DNA of 64,000 bases, from positions 4,402,001-4,466,000 of the forward strand of contig NZ_JAAOYM010000001.1 in assembly GCF_011761185.1 (NCBI RefSeq), given 5' to 3'. Positions 36,147 through 45,510 of this stretch are shown one piece after another (position 1 is the stretch's first letter; each line of letters starts with the position of its first letter). Under the pieces are notes generated by a model. That model worked only from the letters and a program-made list of their open reading frames with translations, did no database searches and was not told the origin of the DNA. The DNA is from Saccharomonospora amisosensis. Lineage in GTDB: Bacteria; Actinomycetota; Actinomycetes; Mycobacteriales; Pseudonocardiaceae. The position numbers and the translations under genes were made by a program.

Positions 36147-37215
36147 TGGAGAACCGGATAGAGCGGTCCGGCAGCGTTACCCGTGGCCACACGCGGGCGC
36201 CGTCGAGCAGTTCACAGCCCGAACCAACCACCGCGCCGTCACCGAGCACCACTCCACGCAAGACCGCGCCCTCACCGACCCGTGCACCCGCACCCAGCAC
36301 CGAACGGTCCACCACAGCGCCGTCGGCGACCTGCGAGTCGGGAAACAGCACCGAACCCGCCACGCGGGCGCCCGCACCCACCGTCGCACCCGGCCCAACG
36401 CTCGACCCTTCGCAGATGTCGGCATCGCCAGCCACCTCGGCGCCTTCGAGCACCAACCGATCCCCGATCGGGCCAGGTAACGCGGAACTCGGCGCGATCC
36501 CGCGCACCAGATCGGCCGAGCCACGCACGAACGCCTCCGGCGTGCCGACATCCAGCCAGTAAGACGTATCGACGTAGCCCTGCAGGTGCGCGCCGTCGGC
36601 CAGCAGGCCGGGGAAGGTTTCCCGTTCCACCGAGACCGGCCTGCCCGTCGGCATCTTCTCGATCGTCCGCCGCCGGAACACGTAGCAGCCCGCGTTGATC
36701 TGGTCCGTCGGCGCCTCGGCGGACTTCTCCAGGAACGCCGTGACCCGGCCGTCGCCGTCGGTGGGTACCGAACCGAACCGGCTGGGATCGGCGACCCGTT
36801 GCAGGTGCAGCGTCACGTCGGCCCCCGCCGTACGGTGGGTGTCGACCAGCGCGCCGAGGTCGGCACCGGAGAGGATGTCGCCGTTGAAGATCACCGCGTC
36901 GTCGGCGCGCAGCCGGTCGGCGACGTTGCGGATCGCGCCGCCGGTGTCGAGCGGTTCCTCCTCCACGACGTAGTCGAGCTCGAGGCCCATGGCAGAGCCG
37001 TCCCCGAAGTAGTCCCGAAAGACCTCCGCACGGTAGGAGGTGCCGAGCACCACATGCGTGATTCCGGCGTCGCTGATCCGGGAAAGCAGGTGGGAGAGGA
37101 AGGGGGCGCCCGCGGTGGGCAGCATGGGCTTTGGCGCCGACAGCGTCAGCGGGCGCAGGCGCGTGCCCTTACCGCCCACAAGGACGACGGCGTCAACTCC
37201 GGAAACGGATGTCAT
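36136..37215 (-). CDS. manB: Mannose-1-phosphate guanylyltransferase (ManB/Rv3264c type)
   Basis: Makes GDP-mannose for mannosylated wall lipids and proteins. The 359 residues equal Rv3264c in length. The N-terminal nucleotidyltransferase domain has VLVGGKGTRLRPLTLSAPKPM and FNGDILSGADLG. The C-terminal left-handed beta-helix has repeated hexapeptides (GSSVGPGATVGAGARVAGSV). ATG 37215 is preferred over an upstream TTG because GGAGGG sits 9 bases before it. In other bacteria this activity is called ManC. Confidence 0.88.
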   Translation of the reverse strand: MTSVSGVDAVVLVGGKGTRLRPLTLSAPKPMLPTAGAPFLSHLLSRISDAGITHVVLGTSYRAEVFRDYFGDGSAMGLELDYVVEEEPLDTGGAIRNVADRLRADDAVIFNGDILSGADLGALVDTHRTAGADVTLHLQRVADPSRFGSVPTDGDGRVTAFLEKSAEAPTDQINAGCYVFRRRTIEKMPTGRPVSVERETFPGLLADGAHLQGYVDTSYWLDVGTPEAFVRGSADLVRGIAPSSALPGPIGDRLVLEGAEVAGDADICEGSSVGPGATVGAGARVAGSVLFPDSQVADGAVVDRSVLGAGARVGEGAVLRGVVLGDGAVVGSGCELLDGARVWPRVTLPDRSIRFSSDA

Positions 37216-37363
37216 CGCGTGCAACCCTCCATTCCTGGCTCGGATGCGGTGACAAAACCGGGGGAAGGCCTAACGGTCACCGGGCCAGAGGGCCTACCCT
37301 AGACAGCAAGGCGGCGGCCCCGTTGAGAGAGGGCCCTCGGTGAGATTACGGGGAGGCGAGGAG

Positions 37364-37717
37364 ATGGATCCCCGCGATCGGGCGGACGCCGTGCTCTCCC
37401 GCGCACAGGCACGTCACGGTGTTGTCACTCCCGACAACATGACATCGCCCATGGACGCCGCGAACACCCAGCAGCTCCCCAGATCCTTCGTGAACCGCAT
37501 CGACGAGACCGATCCGGACAGCACGACGGTGCTGCCGTCTTCGATGATCAGGGAGAACGACAGCCACCTCGCCGAGCCCGCACCGACCACGCGGCTGGAA
37601 CCGCCGCAGGGCCACCAGGAGCCAGCGACCGGGGAAACCGAGATCACCGGATTGGTACCGACCACCAGGACAAGGCCGGCACAATCGAACGTCGCCCGCA
37701 GGCTCGAGGGGCTGTAA
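37364..37717 (+). CDS. Conserved small hypothetical protein
   Basis: The 117-residue protein is rich in Pro, Thr and Asp and starts MDPRDRADAVLSRAQARHG. The segment TPDNMTSPMDAANTQQLPRS looks like a conserved motif of actinobacterial proteins of unknown function. No signal or membrane segment; probably disordered. A GGAGG site lies before ATG 37364, and a TACCCT -10-like box at 37295 could drive it. It sits between manB and wbbL on the opposite strand. Confidence 0.68.
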   Translation: MDPRDRADAVLSRAQARHGVVTPDNMTSPMDAANTQQLPRSFVNRIDETDPDSTTVLPSSMIRENDSHLAEPAPTTRLEPPQGHQEPATGETEITGLVPTTRTRPAQSNVARRLEGL

Positions 37718-37724
37718 CCGGGGG

Positions 37725-38603
37725 TCAGCCGCGCCGGGTCTCCAACCGCAACCGCACCGCCAGTCCCGCACGGATCGCCAACAGCAGCGGTTTCCACAAC
37801 ACGCCACGATGACGGTCGGCCAGGTAACGGTAGGCGCTCTCGTGGTGCGCGGCGAGCATCCGTGCCGAGGCCTTGGACGTCGCCTGCCCTCCGATGTGCA
37901 TCACGCTCGCCGAGGGCACGTACACGTTGAGCCAGCCCGCCCTACCCAACCGGTCCCCGAAGTCGACGTCCTCGAAGTACATGAAGTACCTCGGGTCGAA
38001 CCCGCCGACCGAGTCGAACGCCACCCGCCTGACCAGCTGGCACGAGCCGGAAAGCCACTCCGTGGTGCGCTCGCTCGGCAACGCCCTGTCCTGCCGGTAG
38101 GCACGCGTCCACGGATTGCTGGGCCACACCTTGCCCAGCAGCGCGTGCCCGATCCCGCGACCGAGCGAGGGCAGCAGCCGGGCCGACGGGTAGACGCTGC
38201 CGTCCGGCTCGCGGATCAGCGGGCCGAACGCCGCGCCCCTCGGCCACCGCCGCGCCACTTCCAGCAGCGCGTCCAGCGAGCCGGGGTCCCATTCCAGGTC
38301 CGGGTTTGCGATCACCACCCAGCCGACGTGGTCGTCGAGTTCGGCCACACCGCGGTTGATCGCCCCGCCGTAGCCGAGATTGCCACCGGTGGGCACCATC
38401 CGGACGTGTTCCCGCTCGGCCGCCCGCTCCGGCGCGCCGTCGACCGAGCCGTTGTCGGCGAGCACCACGGTCACGTCACGGTCGGTCGCCTTGTCCAGGG
38501 TGTCGAGGAAGCGTTCGAGAGTCTCGCCGGGCGAGTACGTCACGGTCACCACCGCGACGCCGTCGCCGTAGGTCTTCGGCTCGGTCACGCCGACATTGTG
38601 CAC
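37725..38603 (-). CDS. wbbL: dTDP-rhamnosyltransferase WbbL
   Basis: GT2 transferase of 292 residues that adds rhamnose to GlcNAc-PP-decaprenyl, forming the linker between peptidoglycan and arabinogalactan. It has VLADNGSVDGAPE, the ANPDLEWDPGSLDALL metal-binding region and GGFDPRYFMYFEDVDFGDRLG. It is strongly like mycobacterial Rv3265c, including WLSGSCQLVRR. The GTG start lacks a clear ribosome site; GTG 38588 is an alternative. Essential for wall assembly in mycobacteria. Confidence 0.88.
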   Translation of the reverse strand: MHNVGVTEPKTYGDGVAVVTVTYSPGETLERFLDTLDKATDRDVTVVLADNGSVDGAPERAAEREHVRMVPTGGNLGYGGAINRGVAELDDHVGWVVIANPDLEWDPGSLDALLEVARRWPRGAAFGPLIREPDGSVYPSARLLPSLGRGIGHALLGKVWPSNPWTRAYRQDRALPSERTTEWLSGSCQLVRRVAFDSVGGFDPRYFMYFEDVDFGDRLGRAGWLNVYVPSASVMHIGGQATSKASARMLAAHHESAYRYLADRHRGVLWKPLLLAIRAGLAVRLRLETRRG

Positions 38604-38663
38604 CCATCACGGTGAGTGGTTGGTCGGCGGTCGTCAGTGCCGGAAAGGGTCCGCGACCGCGAG

Positions 38664-39812
38664 TCAGCCCCTGCGTGCGCGGTGTTTGTGCCAGGCACGG
38701 TCGTATGCCTCACGATGCCGTTCCGCGCTGGTTGCCCACGAGAACTCCTTGGCCCTGCGCTGAGCGGCCTCGGCGAGCACGGCGCGGCGTGACGGATCGT
38801 CGAGCAACTCGCGAAGTGCCGCCGCCACATCGCCCGCACCGACACCGCAATAGGCCACCGCGTCCCCGCCGACTTCCGGCAGCGCGAGCCTACGGGTGGT
38901 GAGCACGCAGGCTCCCGAGGCCATCGCTTCCAGCACGGGAAGGCCGAACCCCTCGCCGAGGCTGGGGTAGGCCACCACCTCCGCGCCACCGAGGAACCCG
39001 GCCAACGTGTCGAACGGCAGGTAGCCCGCGCGGATCACCCGCAGCCGGTGCGGTGCCGCGTCGAGCGCCTTCTCGACCTGGCTGTCCCAGCCCGGCTGCC
39101 CCGCCAGCACCAGCGCGGGCGGGTCCGGCCGCTGCGCGACCGCGAGCGAGAATCCCCTGATCAACGCCGGCACGTTCTTGCGCGGTTCGAGCGCCCCGAG
39201 GAAGGCCACATACGGCATGTCACCGAGACCGACCGCGTCCCGTGCGGCGCGAACCTCCTCGGGAGCAGGCGGATGGAAGCGTTCCTCGTCCACACCGTGC
39301 TGGATGATCTCCAGCTCGGCACCGGGCACGCGGGCAACCCTGGCCAGCTCCCGCGCGGTGGCCGCGCTGGGCACGACGCACAGCGAGGCACGGCGCAGCG
39401 CCGCCACCGTCCACGCCCTGAAGAACCGCGCCTTGACGGACGAGTGCAGCACCGCGTCGGTGAAGAACGTCGCGTCGTGCAGGGTGACCACGGAGGCGGC
39501 GCTGCTCGCCAGCGGCATGGTGTAGTGGGGTGAGTGCACCACGTCGACGCCGAGCCTGCGGATCATCCTCGGCAACGTCGTCTGCTCCCACGTCAGCCGC
39601 GCCGTTCTGGTCGAGGTCGACTCGGCGGTACCGACCACCCGGGCATCCGGAGCCAGTTCCGCGTAGAGGCGCACATCCCTCGGCTGGCACATCACGGTAA
39701 GAGCGGTACCGAGCTTGTTCAACGCGGCGACGAGCGAGTCGACGTAACGGCCCACGCCACCACGGTCGGCAGGCACGGCCGTGGCATCGATCAGCACGCG
39801 GGGTTCTCGCAC
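38664..39812 (-). CDS. GT4 glycosyltransferase
   Basis: GT-B fold glycosyltransferase of 382 residues. The N-terminal Rossmann domain starts LIDATAVPADRGGVGRYVDS. The C-terminal donor domain has YVAFLGALEPRKNVPALIRG and EVVAYPSLGEGFGLPVLEAMASG, with the E-x7-E type motif that contacts a nucleotide sugar. It resembles mannosyl- or rhamnosyltransferases; the exact sugar cannot be read. It lies 60 bases upstream of wbbL on the same strand and starts the glycosyltransferase island missing from M. tuberculosis. Confidence 0.85.
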   Translation of the reverse strand: MREPRVLIDATAVPADRGGVGRYVDSLVAALNKLGTALTVMCQPRDVRLYAELAPDARVVGTAESTSTRTARLTWEQTTLPRMIRRLGVDVVHSPHYTMPLASSAASVVTLHDATFFTDAVLHSSVKARFFRAWTVAALRRASLCVVPSAATARELARVARVPGAELEIIQHGVDEERFHPPAPEEVRAARDAVGLGDMPYVAFLGALEPRKNVPALIRGFSLAVAQRPDPPALVLAGQPGWDSQVEKALDAAPHRLRVIRAGYLPFDTLAGFLGGAEVVAYPSLGEGFGLPVLEAMASGACVLTTRRLALPEVGGDAVAYCGVGAGDVAAALRELLDDPSRRAVLAEAAQRRAKEFSWATSAERHREAYDRAWHKHRARRG

Positions 39813-39869
39813 CCGTGCAGCCTACGACTCCACGCGGTCGCGCTGGTCTCGTTCCCGTAAAACGGGCTC

Positions 39870-40955
39870 TCAGCTCACATCGGCATGCAACGCCCACACT
39901 CGCCGGGCCGCTTCGCGCCACGAGAACTCCGCCGCCCTCGCCTTGCCCGCCTCCGCCAGTTCGGCCGCGCGGGCGGGAGAACCCAACACCTCCCGCAACG
40001 AAGCGGCCAGCGCGCGGGCGTCGCCCCTTGGTACGACCAATCCAGCTCCCCCAGCCACCTCGACCAGGGCGGGGGCATCGGAGTGCACCACGGGAATTCC
40101 GGCCGCCATCGCCTCCAGCACCACCAACCCGAAGCCCTCCGCCATGCTCGGCGCGGCAACCACGCACGCCCCCCGCAGCACGGCGGCGAGTTCGGCGTCG
40201 GTGACCCTGCCCAGTACCCGGACCGCGCCCTGGGGCAGGCCGTGCTCGCGGGCGAGCCGCTCCGGGTCTAGTCCACCCCAGCCGGGCTGGCCCGCAAGCA
40301 ACAACGGCACCTGCTGCCCGGTCGCGCGCAGCAGCGCCATCGCCTCCACCAGCACGTCGATTCCCTTGCGAGGCTCGATCGTGCCGACGGCCAGCACGTA
40401 GCGCTCTGGCAGGTCCATCGCGGCGGGCACGCCCAGCTCCGACACCCCGTGGCCGATGACGTGGACCGCCGCCCTTGGCTCGACGTACTCGGCGAGTTCG
40501 GTAGCGACCGACTCGGTAGGGACCACCAGCGCGTCGGCACGCAGTGCCGCCCTGCGGATCATCGCCCGATGCCAGCGCACGCCGCGCGGGGTCAGTGTCC
40601 CCGGATGCGTCCACGGGACGGTGTCGTGCGCCGTGACCGACAGCGTGCTACCACGGCGCGCCCTCGGTGGCGCCAGCGGGGTCGGAGCGTGCACCCCCGC
40701 ACCACCCGGCCACAGCGCGAGCCCTGCCTGCCACGCGGACACCAGCGCCCGAGGGGGCAGCGGCAGCACGCGTGGTCCCCGCACGCCCGCCACCCGCGCG
40801 GGCTCGACGTCGCGGTGGTAGGCCACCACGCTCGACAGCGTCCACCCCGGCGGCACGGTGAGCGCGAGCGCGCGCAGCAGTTCCGCGGTGTAGCGGCCCG
40901 TGCCTCCCGGCACCGGGGCCAGCAACTGCTCGGCGACCACGACTAGTTCCGGCAC
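39870..40955 (-). CDS. GT4 glycosyltransferase
   Basis: The 361-residue GT-B glycosyltransferase is related to its downstream neighbour. It has LAPVPGGTGRYTAELLRALA at the N-terminus, LAVGTIEPRKGIDVLVEAMA, and VVAAPSMAEGFGLVVLEAMAAG for donor binding. GTG 40955 is chosen because the domain begins immediately after it and the divergent GT2 gene starts 19 bases away. Substrate unknown. Probably co-transcribed with the next GT4 gene and wbbL. Confidence 0.84.
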   Translation of the reverse strand: MPELVVVAEQLLAPVPGGTGRYTAELLRALALTVPPGWTLSSVVAYHRDVEPARVAGVRGPRVLPLPPRALVSAWQAGLALWPGGAGVHAPTPLAPPRARRGSTLSVTAHDTVPWTHPGTLTPRGVRWHRAMIRRAALRADALVVPTESVATELAEYVEPRAAVHVIGHGVSELGVPAAMDLPERYVLAVGTIEPRKGIDVLVEAMALLRATGQQVPLLLAGQPGWGGLDPERLAREHGLPQGAVRVLGRVTDAELAAVLRGACVVAAPSMAEGFGLVVLEAMAAGIPVVHSDAPALVEVAGGAGLVVPRGDARALAASLREVLGSPARAAELAEAGKARAAEFSWREAARRVWALHADVS

Positions 40956-40961
40956 GCCGGA

Positions 40962-40967
40962 TATTCT
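40962..40967 (+). promoter_or_regulatory. Predicted -10 box in a 19-base divergent gap
   Basis: TATTCT lies 7 bases before GTG 40975, suggesting a leaderless message for the GT2 gene. The same 19 bases must also serve the start region of the divergent GT4 gene. Confidence 0.4.
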
Positions 40968-40974
40968 GCCCGGC

Positions 40975-41880
40975 GTGCTCACCACCGTCGTCGTCGTCAC
41001 CTGGCGTGGCGCGGCGCACATCACCGACTGCCTTGACGCGCTCGCCGCGCAGCGCCGCCCGCATGTCGCGCTGGTGGTGGACAACGCCTCCGACGACGGC
41101 ACCGCCGAGTTGCTACGGCGGCACCCCACCCGGCCGAAGGTGTTGCGGCTTTCCCGCAACACCGGTTTCGCCGGCGGCATCGCGGCCGCGTTGTCCGTTG
41201 TGGACACACCGTTCGTCGCGTGGCTCAACGACGACGCGGTGCCTGCGCCGGGTTGGCTCGCGGCGCTGGAGGAAGCGATGGCCGCCGATGTCGCGGCCGT
41301 CGGGTCCCGGCTGGAGTACGGCGACGGCGGCTTGCAGTCGCTGGGGGTGCGGCTGACTCGCCACGGCTACGGCGCCGACCTCACCGCACCGGCCGAGCCG
41401 TTCGGTTTCTGCGGTGGCGCGGCATTGTTGCGCACCGACGTGCTGCGCGACGCGGGCGGAGTGCCCGCTGACTTCTTCTGCTACTACGAGGACACCGACA
41501 CCGCATGGCGGCTGCGGCTGGCGGGCTGGCGGGTGGCCGTTGAGCCGAACGCCGTGGTGCGCCATCGGCACGGCGCGAGCACCAACCCGGGTTCGGCTCC
41601 GTTTCACCGATGGAACGAGCGCAATCGGCTGCTCATGCTGCTGCGTTGCGCGCCGGCCGGTGCCGCGTTACGGGAACTGGCCCGCTTCTGCGCCATCACC
41701 GCTACGCTTCCGGTGCGCGGGCGGGTGCCTCCTGCACCGAACTACCGGGTCGGCCTGCGCTGCCGCGTACTCGTCGAGGTGGTCACCGCACTGCCCGCGA
41801 CACTACGGCAACGGTTTGCGATCGGTCGGCGACGCACGATCGGTCGAGCCGAGATATGGCGCAAGTGGGCCTGCCAGTAG
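40975..41880 (+). CDS. GT2 glycosyltransferase
   Basis: GT-A transferase of 301 residues. It has VVVVTWRGAAHITDCLDAL, the DNASDDGTAELL motif, WLNDDAVPAPGWL for metal and nucleotide binding, and DFFCYYEDTDTAWRLRLAG. This is the rhamnosyltransferase-like GT2 pattern also seen in WbbL. It starts the plus-strand run of GT2, GT2-GT4 fusion and GT4 genes. The acceptor is unknown. Confidence 0.85.
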   Translation: MLTTVVVVTWRGAAHITDCLDALAAQRRPHVALVVDNASDDGTAELLRRHPTRPKVLRLSRNTGFAGGIAAALSVVDTPFVAWLNDDAVPAPGWLAALEEAMAADVAAVGSRLEYGDGGLQSLGVRLTRHGYGADLTAPAEPFGFCGGAALLRTDVLRDAGGVPADFFCYYEDTDTAWRLRLAGWRVAVEPNAVVRHRHGASTNPGSAPFHRWNERNRLLMLLRCAPAGAALRELARFCAITATLPVRGRVPPAPNYRVGLRCRVLVEVVTALPATLRQRFAIGRRRTIGRAEIWRKWACQ

Positions 41881-41909
41881 GGTTGGGCTCGGCGGGAAGG
41901 AGCACGGCG

Positions 41910-44426
41910 TTGGCCCATGCGGACACGGCACAACCGCTGGTCTCGGTCGTTGTGGTGAACTACCGCGGCGCCGAAGACACCATCGCGTGCCTGCGTGCGC
42001 TGCTCGATCACGACTACCCGCGGCTTGAGGTCATCTGCGTCGACAACGCCTCCCCCGGCGACGACGCGGCGCGGATACGTTCCGCCGTGCCAGGCGCGAA
42101 GCTGATCAGCGCTGCGAAGAACCTCGGATTCGCGGGCGGCTGCAACCTCGGAGCAGGCCAAGCGCGGGGCACCGTGCTGGCGTTTCTCAACAACGACGCG
42201 CTCCCCGGTCGGGACTGGGTGAGCGCGGCGGTAGCCGAGCTGCGAACCGACCCGACCGTCGCGGCCGTGGCGAGCAAGGTGCTCGACACCGGGGGCGAGT
42301 CGGTGGACTTCGTCGACGGCGGGCTGACGTGGTTCGGGATGGGCTACAAGCGGCACGCGGGTAGCCCGCTGTCGCAACTCCCCGCCGCCGAGCACGAGGT
42401 GGCCAAGGACGTACTGTTCGCGACCGGCTCGGCGATGTTCGTGCGGGCCGGGGTCTTCGCCGAACTCGGCGGGTTCGACGAGAACTTCTTCATGTTCTAT
42501 GAGGATGTCGACCTCGGGTGGCGGCTCAACCTGCGCGGTTGGCGGGTGCGTTACGTCCCCGCTTCGGTTGCCTACCACCGCCATCACGGCACGATGTCCG
42601 CAGTGGACACTCCCGACAGCGGTCGGGAGACCTTCCTGCTCGAGCGCAACGCACTGTGCGCGCTGTACAAGAACCTCGCCGACGACACGCTCGCGAAGGT
42701 GCTGCCCGCGGCGCTGGCACTGACCGTGCGCAGGGCCACGGCACGCGGCGAGTTGGACCCCACCCAACTGGACCTGGCGGCAGGCGTCGGCCCCGCCGAG
42801 ACCGCACCGGTACCCGTGCCACGAACCGCCCTCGCCGGAGTGCTGGCGATCGACCAGTTCGTGCAGTTGTTGCCCACGCTGGCCGAGTCGAGGGCCGCCG
42901 AGCAGGCCGCACGGGTGCGCGGCGACGCCGACCTGCTGCCGCTGCTGCGCAGGGCACTGGAGCCCGCCTACCCGTTACCGCGCTACCTGGCCGCGCACGA
43001 CATCCTCGTCGAGGCGTTCGGCATCGAGAAGTCGTTCGGCGCGCGCAGGAAGGTGCTGGTGCTCACCGGCGACTCCGTCGGTGAGCGCATGGCGGGCCCC
43101 GCGATCAGGGCGTGGAACATCGCTTCGGTGCTGGCCACCGAGCACGAGGTACGGCTCGTCACCGTCAATCCGGTCGCCGACCCGCCGCCCGCGCCGTTCG
43201 AGGTACGCGCGGCCCGCAGGCGGGAGCTGACCGAGCACGTCGAGTGGGCCGACATCGTGATCCTCCAGGGGCACGTGCTGGAAATGGCACCCGCGCTGAA
43301 GGCCGAGCAGGCACACAAGATCGTGGTCTGCGACCTGTACGACCCGATGCATCTCGAACTGCTCGAGCAGGGCAAGGACGCGCCGGACGACCGCAGGAGC
43401 GCCGACCTCGCGGGCGTGGTGAAGGTGCTCGACGCCCAACTACAGCGGGGTGACTTCTTCCTGTGTGCCTCACAGCGGCAACGTCACTTCTGGCTCGGCC
43501 ATCTCACCGCGCTCGGCAGGTTGTCACCGCGCCTCTACGACGCCGATCCCACCACCCGGTCGCTGCTGGCGGTGGCGCCGTTCGGTCTGCCGCCCGAGCC
43601 GCCGCGCGGTAACGGCCCAGGACTGCGCGCAGCGATCGACGGCATCGCCGACACCGACCGGGTCGTGCTGTGGGCGGGTGGGGTCTACAACTGGTTCGAC
43701 CCGCTTACTCTCGTTCGGGCGATGGAACTGCTCAGCCTCCGCCGAGCCGACGCGAAGCTGGTCTTTCTCGGTATGCGCCATCCCAATCCCGAGGTCGGCG
43801 AGATGGACATCGCCGCGAGGACGGTTCGGCTCGCGGATTCACTCGGACTCACCGACAAGCACGTGTTCTTCAACGAGCAGTGGGTGCCGTACGGGCAGCG
43901 GCAGAACTGGCTGCTCGACGCCGACTGCGGCGTCACAACCCACTTCGAGCACGTCGAGACAACGTTCGCGTTCCGTACCAGGGTGCTGGACTACCTGTGG
44001 GCCGGGCTTCCCATCATCACCACCGACGGCGACGCGTTCGCCGACCTCGTCCGCGAGGAAGGTCTCGGTATGGTGGTGCCCGCACGTGACGAGGACGCCC
44101 TGGCCGACGCGCTGGAACGCTGCCTTTACGACGAGGAGTTCGCCGCCGGTTGCCGCGAGCGCATCGCGGCCGTCGCGCAGCGCTACACCTGGCCAACGGT
44201 GCTGCGACCGCTCGTGGAGTTCTGCCGCGATCCTCGCCCCGCCGCCGATCGCCTTCCCGGCTCCGGCGATCTCGCCGTCGAGCATTCGCCTCGGGGCATC
44301 GGTCTGCTCCGTCGTGACCTCGCCCTGGTGAAGACCTACCTGGCAGAGGGAGGGCCCGCCGAACTGGCCAAGCGGGCGGGCGGCCGGGTGCGCAAGCTCA
44401 CCCGAAGGGGATCGCGCCGTGGTTGA
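41910..44426 (+). CDS. Two-domain glycosyltransferase (GT2-GT4 fusion)
   Basis: The 838-residue protein joins two transferases. Residues about 8-270 are a GT2 domain (VSVVVVNYRGAEDTIACLRA, DNASPGDDAARI, FLNNDALPGRDW, FFMFYEDVDLGWRLNLRG). After a helical linker, about 370-800 are a GT-B domain with ILQGHVLEMAPALKAEQAH and a late LDYLWAGLPIITTDGDAFAD donor motif. TTG 41910 is chosen for its AAGGAG site; ATG 41856, inside the upstream gene, is the alternative. Such fusions can add two sugars in sequence to a lipid-linked glycan. Substrates unknown. Confidence 0.85.
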   Translation: MAHADTAQPLVSVVVVNYRGAEDTIACLRALLDHDYPRLEVICVDNASPGDDAARIRSAVPGAKLISAAKNLGFAGGCNLGAGQARGTVLAFLNNDALPGRDWVSAAVAELRTDPTVAAVASKVLDTGGESVDFVDGGLTWFGMGYKRHAGSPLSQLPAAEHEVAKDVLFATGSAMFVRAGVFAELGGFDENFFMFYEDVDLGWRLNLRGWRVRYVPASVAYHRHHGTMSAVDTPDSGRETFLLERNALCALYKNLADDTLAKVLPAALALTVRRATARGELDPTQLDLAAGVGPAETAPVPVPRTALAGVLAIDQFVQLLPTLAESRAAEQAARVRGDADLLPLLRRALEPAYPLPRYLAAHDILVEAFGIEKSFGARRKVLVLTGDSVGERMAGPAIRAWNIASVLATEHEVRLVTVNPVADPPPAPFEVRAARRRELTEHVEWADIVILQGHVLEMAPALKAEQAHKIVVCDLYDPMHLELLEQGKDAPDDRRSADLAGVVKVLDAQLQRGDFFLCASQRQRHFWLGHLTALGRLSPRLYDADPTTRSLLAVAPFGLPPEPPRGNGPGLRAAIDGIADTDRVVLWAGGVYNWFDPLTLVRAMELLSLRRADAKLVFLGMRHPNPEVGEMDIAARTVRLADSLGLTDKHVFFNEQWVPYGQRQNWLLDADCGVTTHFEHVETTFAFRTRVLDYLWAGLPIITTDGDAFADLVREEGLGMVVPARDEDALADALERCLYDEEFAAGCRERIAAVAQRYTWPTVLRPLVEFCRDPRPAADRLPGSGDLAVEHSPRGIGLLRRDLALVKTYLAEGGPAELAKRAGGRVRKLTRRGSRRG

Positions 44427-45504
44427 CCGGCGGCTACGGGTGCTGTTGGACGGTACCCCGCTGCTCGGCGCCCGCACCGGGATCGGAAGGTACACCGCGT
44501 CGCTTTCCGAGGAGCTGGCATCACTGCCCGGAGTGGACACTCGCGCGGTGGCCTTCACACTGCGAGGCTGGCGCAGGCTGCGCACCGTGCTGCCACACGG
44601 CGTTCGCGCGAGGGGCATGCCGGTGGCCGCGAGAGTGCTGCGCAAGACCTGGCTTCGGTCCTCGTTCCCTCCGGTCGAACTGTTCGCCGGGCCGACCGAC
44701 GTGGTGCACGGCACCAACTTCGTGCTGCCCGGCACGCTGCGTGCGGCGCGGGTGCTGACGATCCACGACCTCGCCTTCTTCGATGCTCCCGACGAGCTGC
44801 CACCGAGTGACAGGGAGCTTCCGGAACTGGTGCGCAGGGGTGCCGCGGCGGCGAACGTGATCTGCACCCCGACGGCTGCCGTCGCCGACGCCGTCGCCGA
44901 GCGGCTCGACGTCGACCGGGGCAAGATCGAGGTGACTCCGCTTGGGGTGGACGCGGGCTGGTTCACCGGGCGACCACCGAGCCGTGGTGTCCGCGAGCGG
45001 CTGGGCCTGCCGCCGAAGTACCTGCTGTTCGCCGGTGCCGCTGGCCCGAGAAAGGGCCTCGACTGGTTGGCCAAGGCACACGCCGCCGACGAGGAGCTTC
45101 CTCCGATCGTCTACGCCGGACCCGGCTCCTTTCCCGCGACATCACGCTCGCGACACATCGGCTATCTGTCCGATCTGGACCTTCAGCGCGTGGTGGCCGG
45201 TGCGGCGGCACTGGTGCTGCCGTCCAGGGACGAAGGTTTCGGCCTTCCGGTGCTCGAGGCGATGGCCTGCGACGTACCCGTGGTGTGCACCGATGTCCCC
45301 GCGCTGCGTGAGGTGTCGGGCGGGCTGGCCAGACTGGTCCCCTACAGCGACGTGGAAGGACTGGCCAGCGCGCTGGCCGAGGCCGTGCGACAACCGCACC
45401 TGGCGTCCGCGTCGGCCACGCGCAGGGCACACGCGGCAAGCTTCACCTGGCGCAGGTGCGCGGAAGCCACGGTGAACGCCTACCGACGCGCCGTGGACTC
45501 GTAG
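44419..45504 (+). CDS. GT4 glycosyltransferase
   Basis: GT-B transferase of 361 residues. It has LLDGTPLLGARTGIGRYTAS at the N-terminus, YLLFAGAAGPRKGLDWLAKA, and ALVLPSRDEGFGLPVLEAMACD in the donor domain. The GTG start overlaps the fusion gene stop by eight bases, so the two are translationally coupled. It converges with rmlD with 6 bases between. It resembles the two minus-strand GT4 genes and may be a duplicate that diverged. Confidence 0.85.
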   Translation: MVDRRLRVLLDGTPLLGARTGIGRYTASLSEELASLPGVDTRAVAFTLRGWRRLRTVLPHGVRARGMPVAARVLRKTWLRSSFPPVELFAGPTDVVHGTNFVLPGTLRAARVLTIHDLAFFDAPDELPPSDRELPELVRRGAAAANVICTPTAAVADAVAERLDVDRGKIEVTPLGVDAGWFTGRPPSRGVRERLGLPPKYLLFAGAAGPRKGLDWLAKAHAADEELPPIVYAGPGSFPATSRSRHIGYLSDLDLQRVVAGAAALVLPSRDEGFGLPVLEAMACDVPVVCTDVPALREVSGGLARLVPYSDVEGLASALAEAVRQPHLASASATRRAHAASFTWRRCAEATVNAYRRAVDS

Positions 45505-45510
45505 CGGCGC

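Noticed and set aside
38664-45504. Glycosyltransferase cluster as a secondary-metabolite (glycosylated natural product) locus
   Set aside because: No polyketide, peptide or aglycone genes are present. wbbL, rmlBD, manB and LCP ligases point to envelope glycan synthesis.
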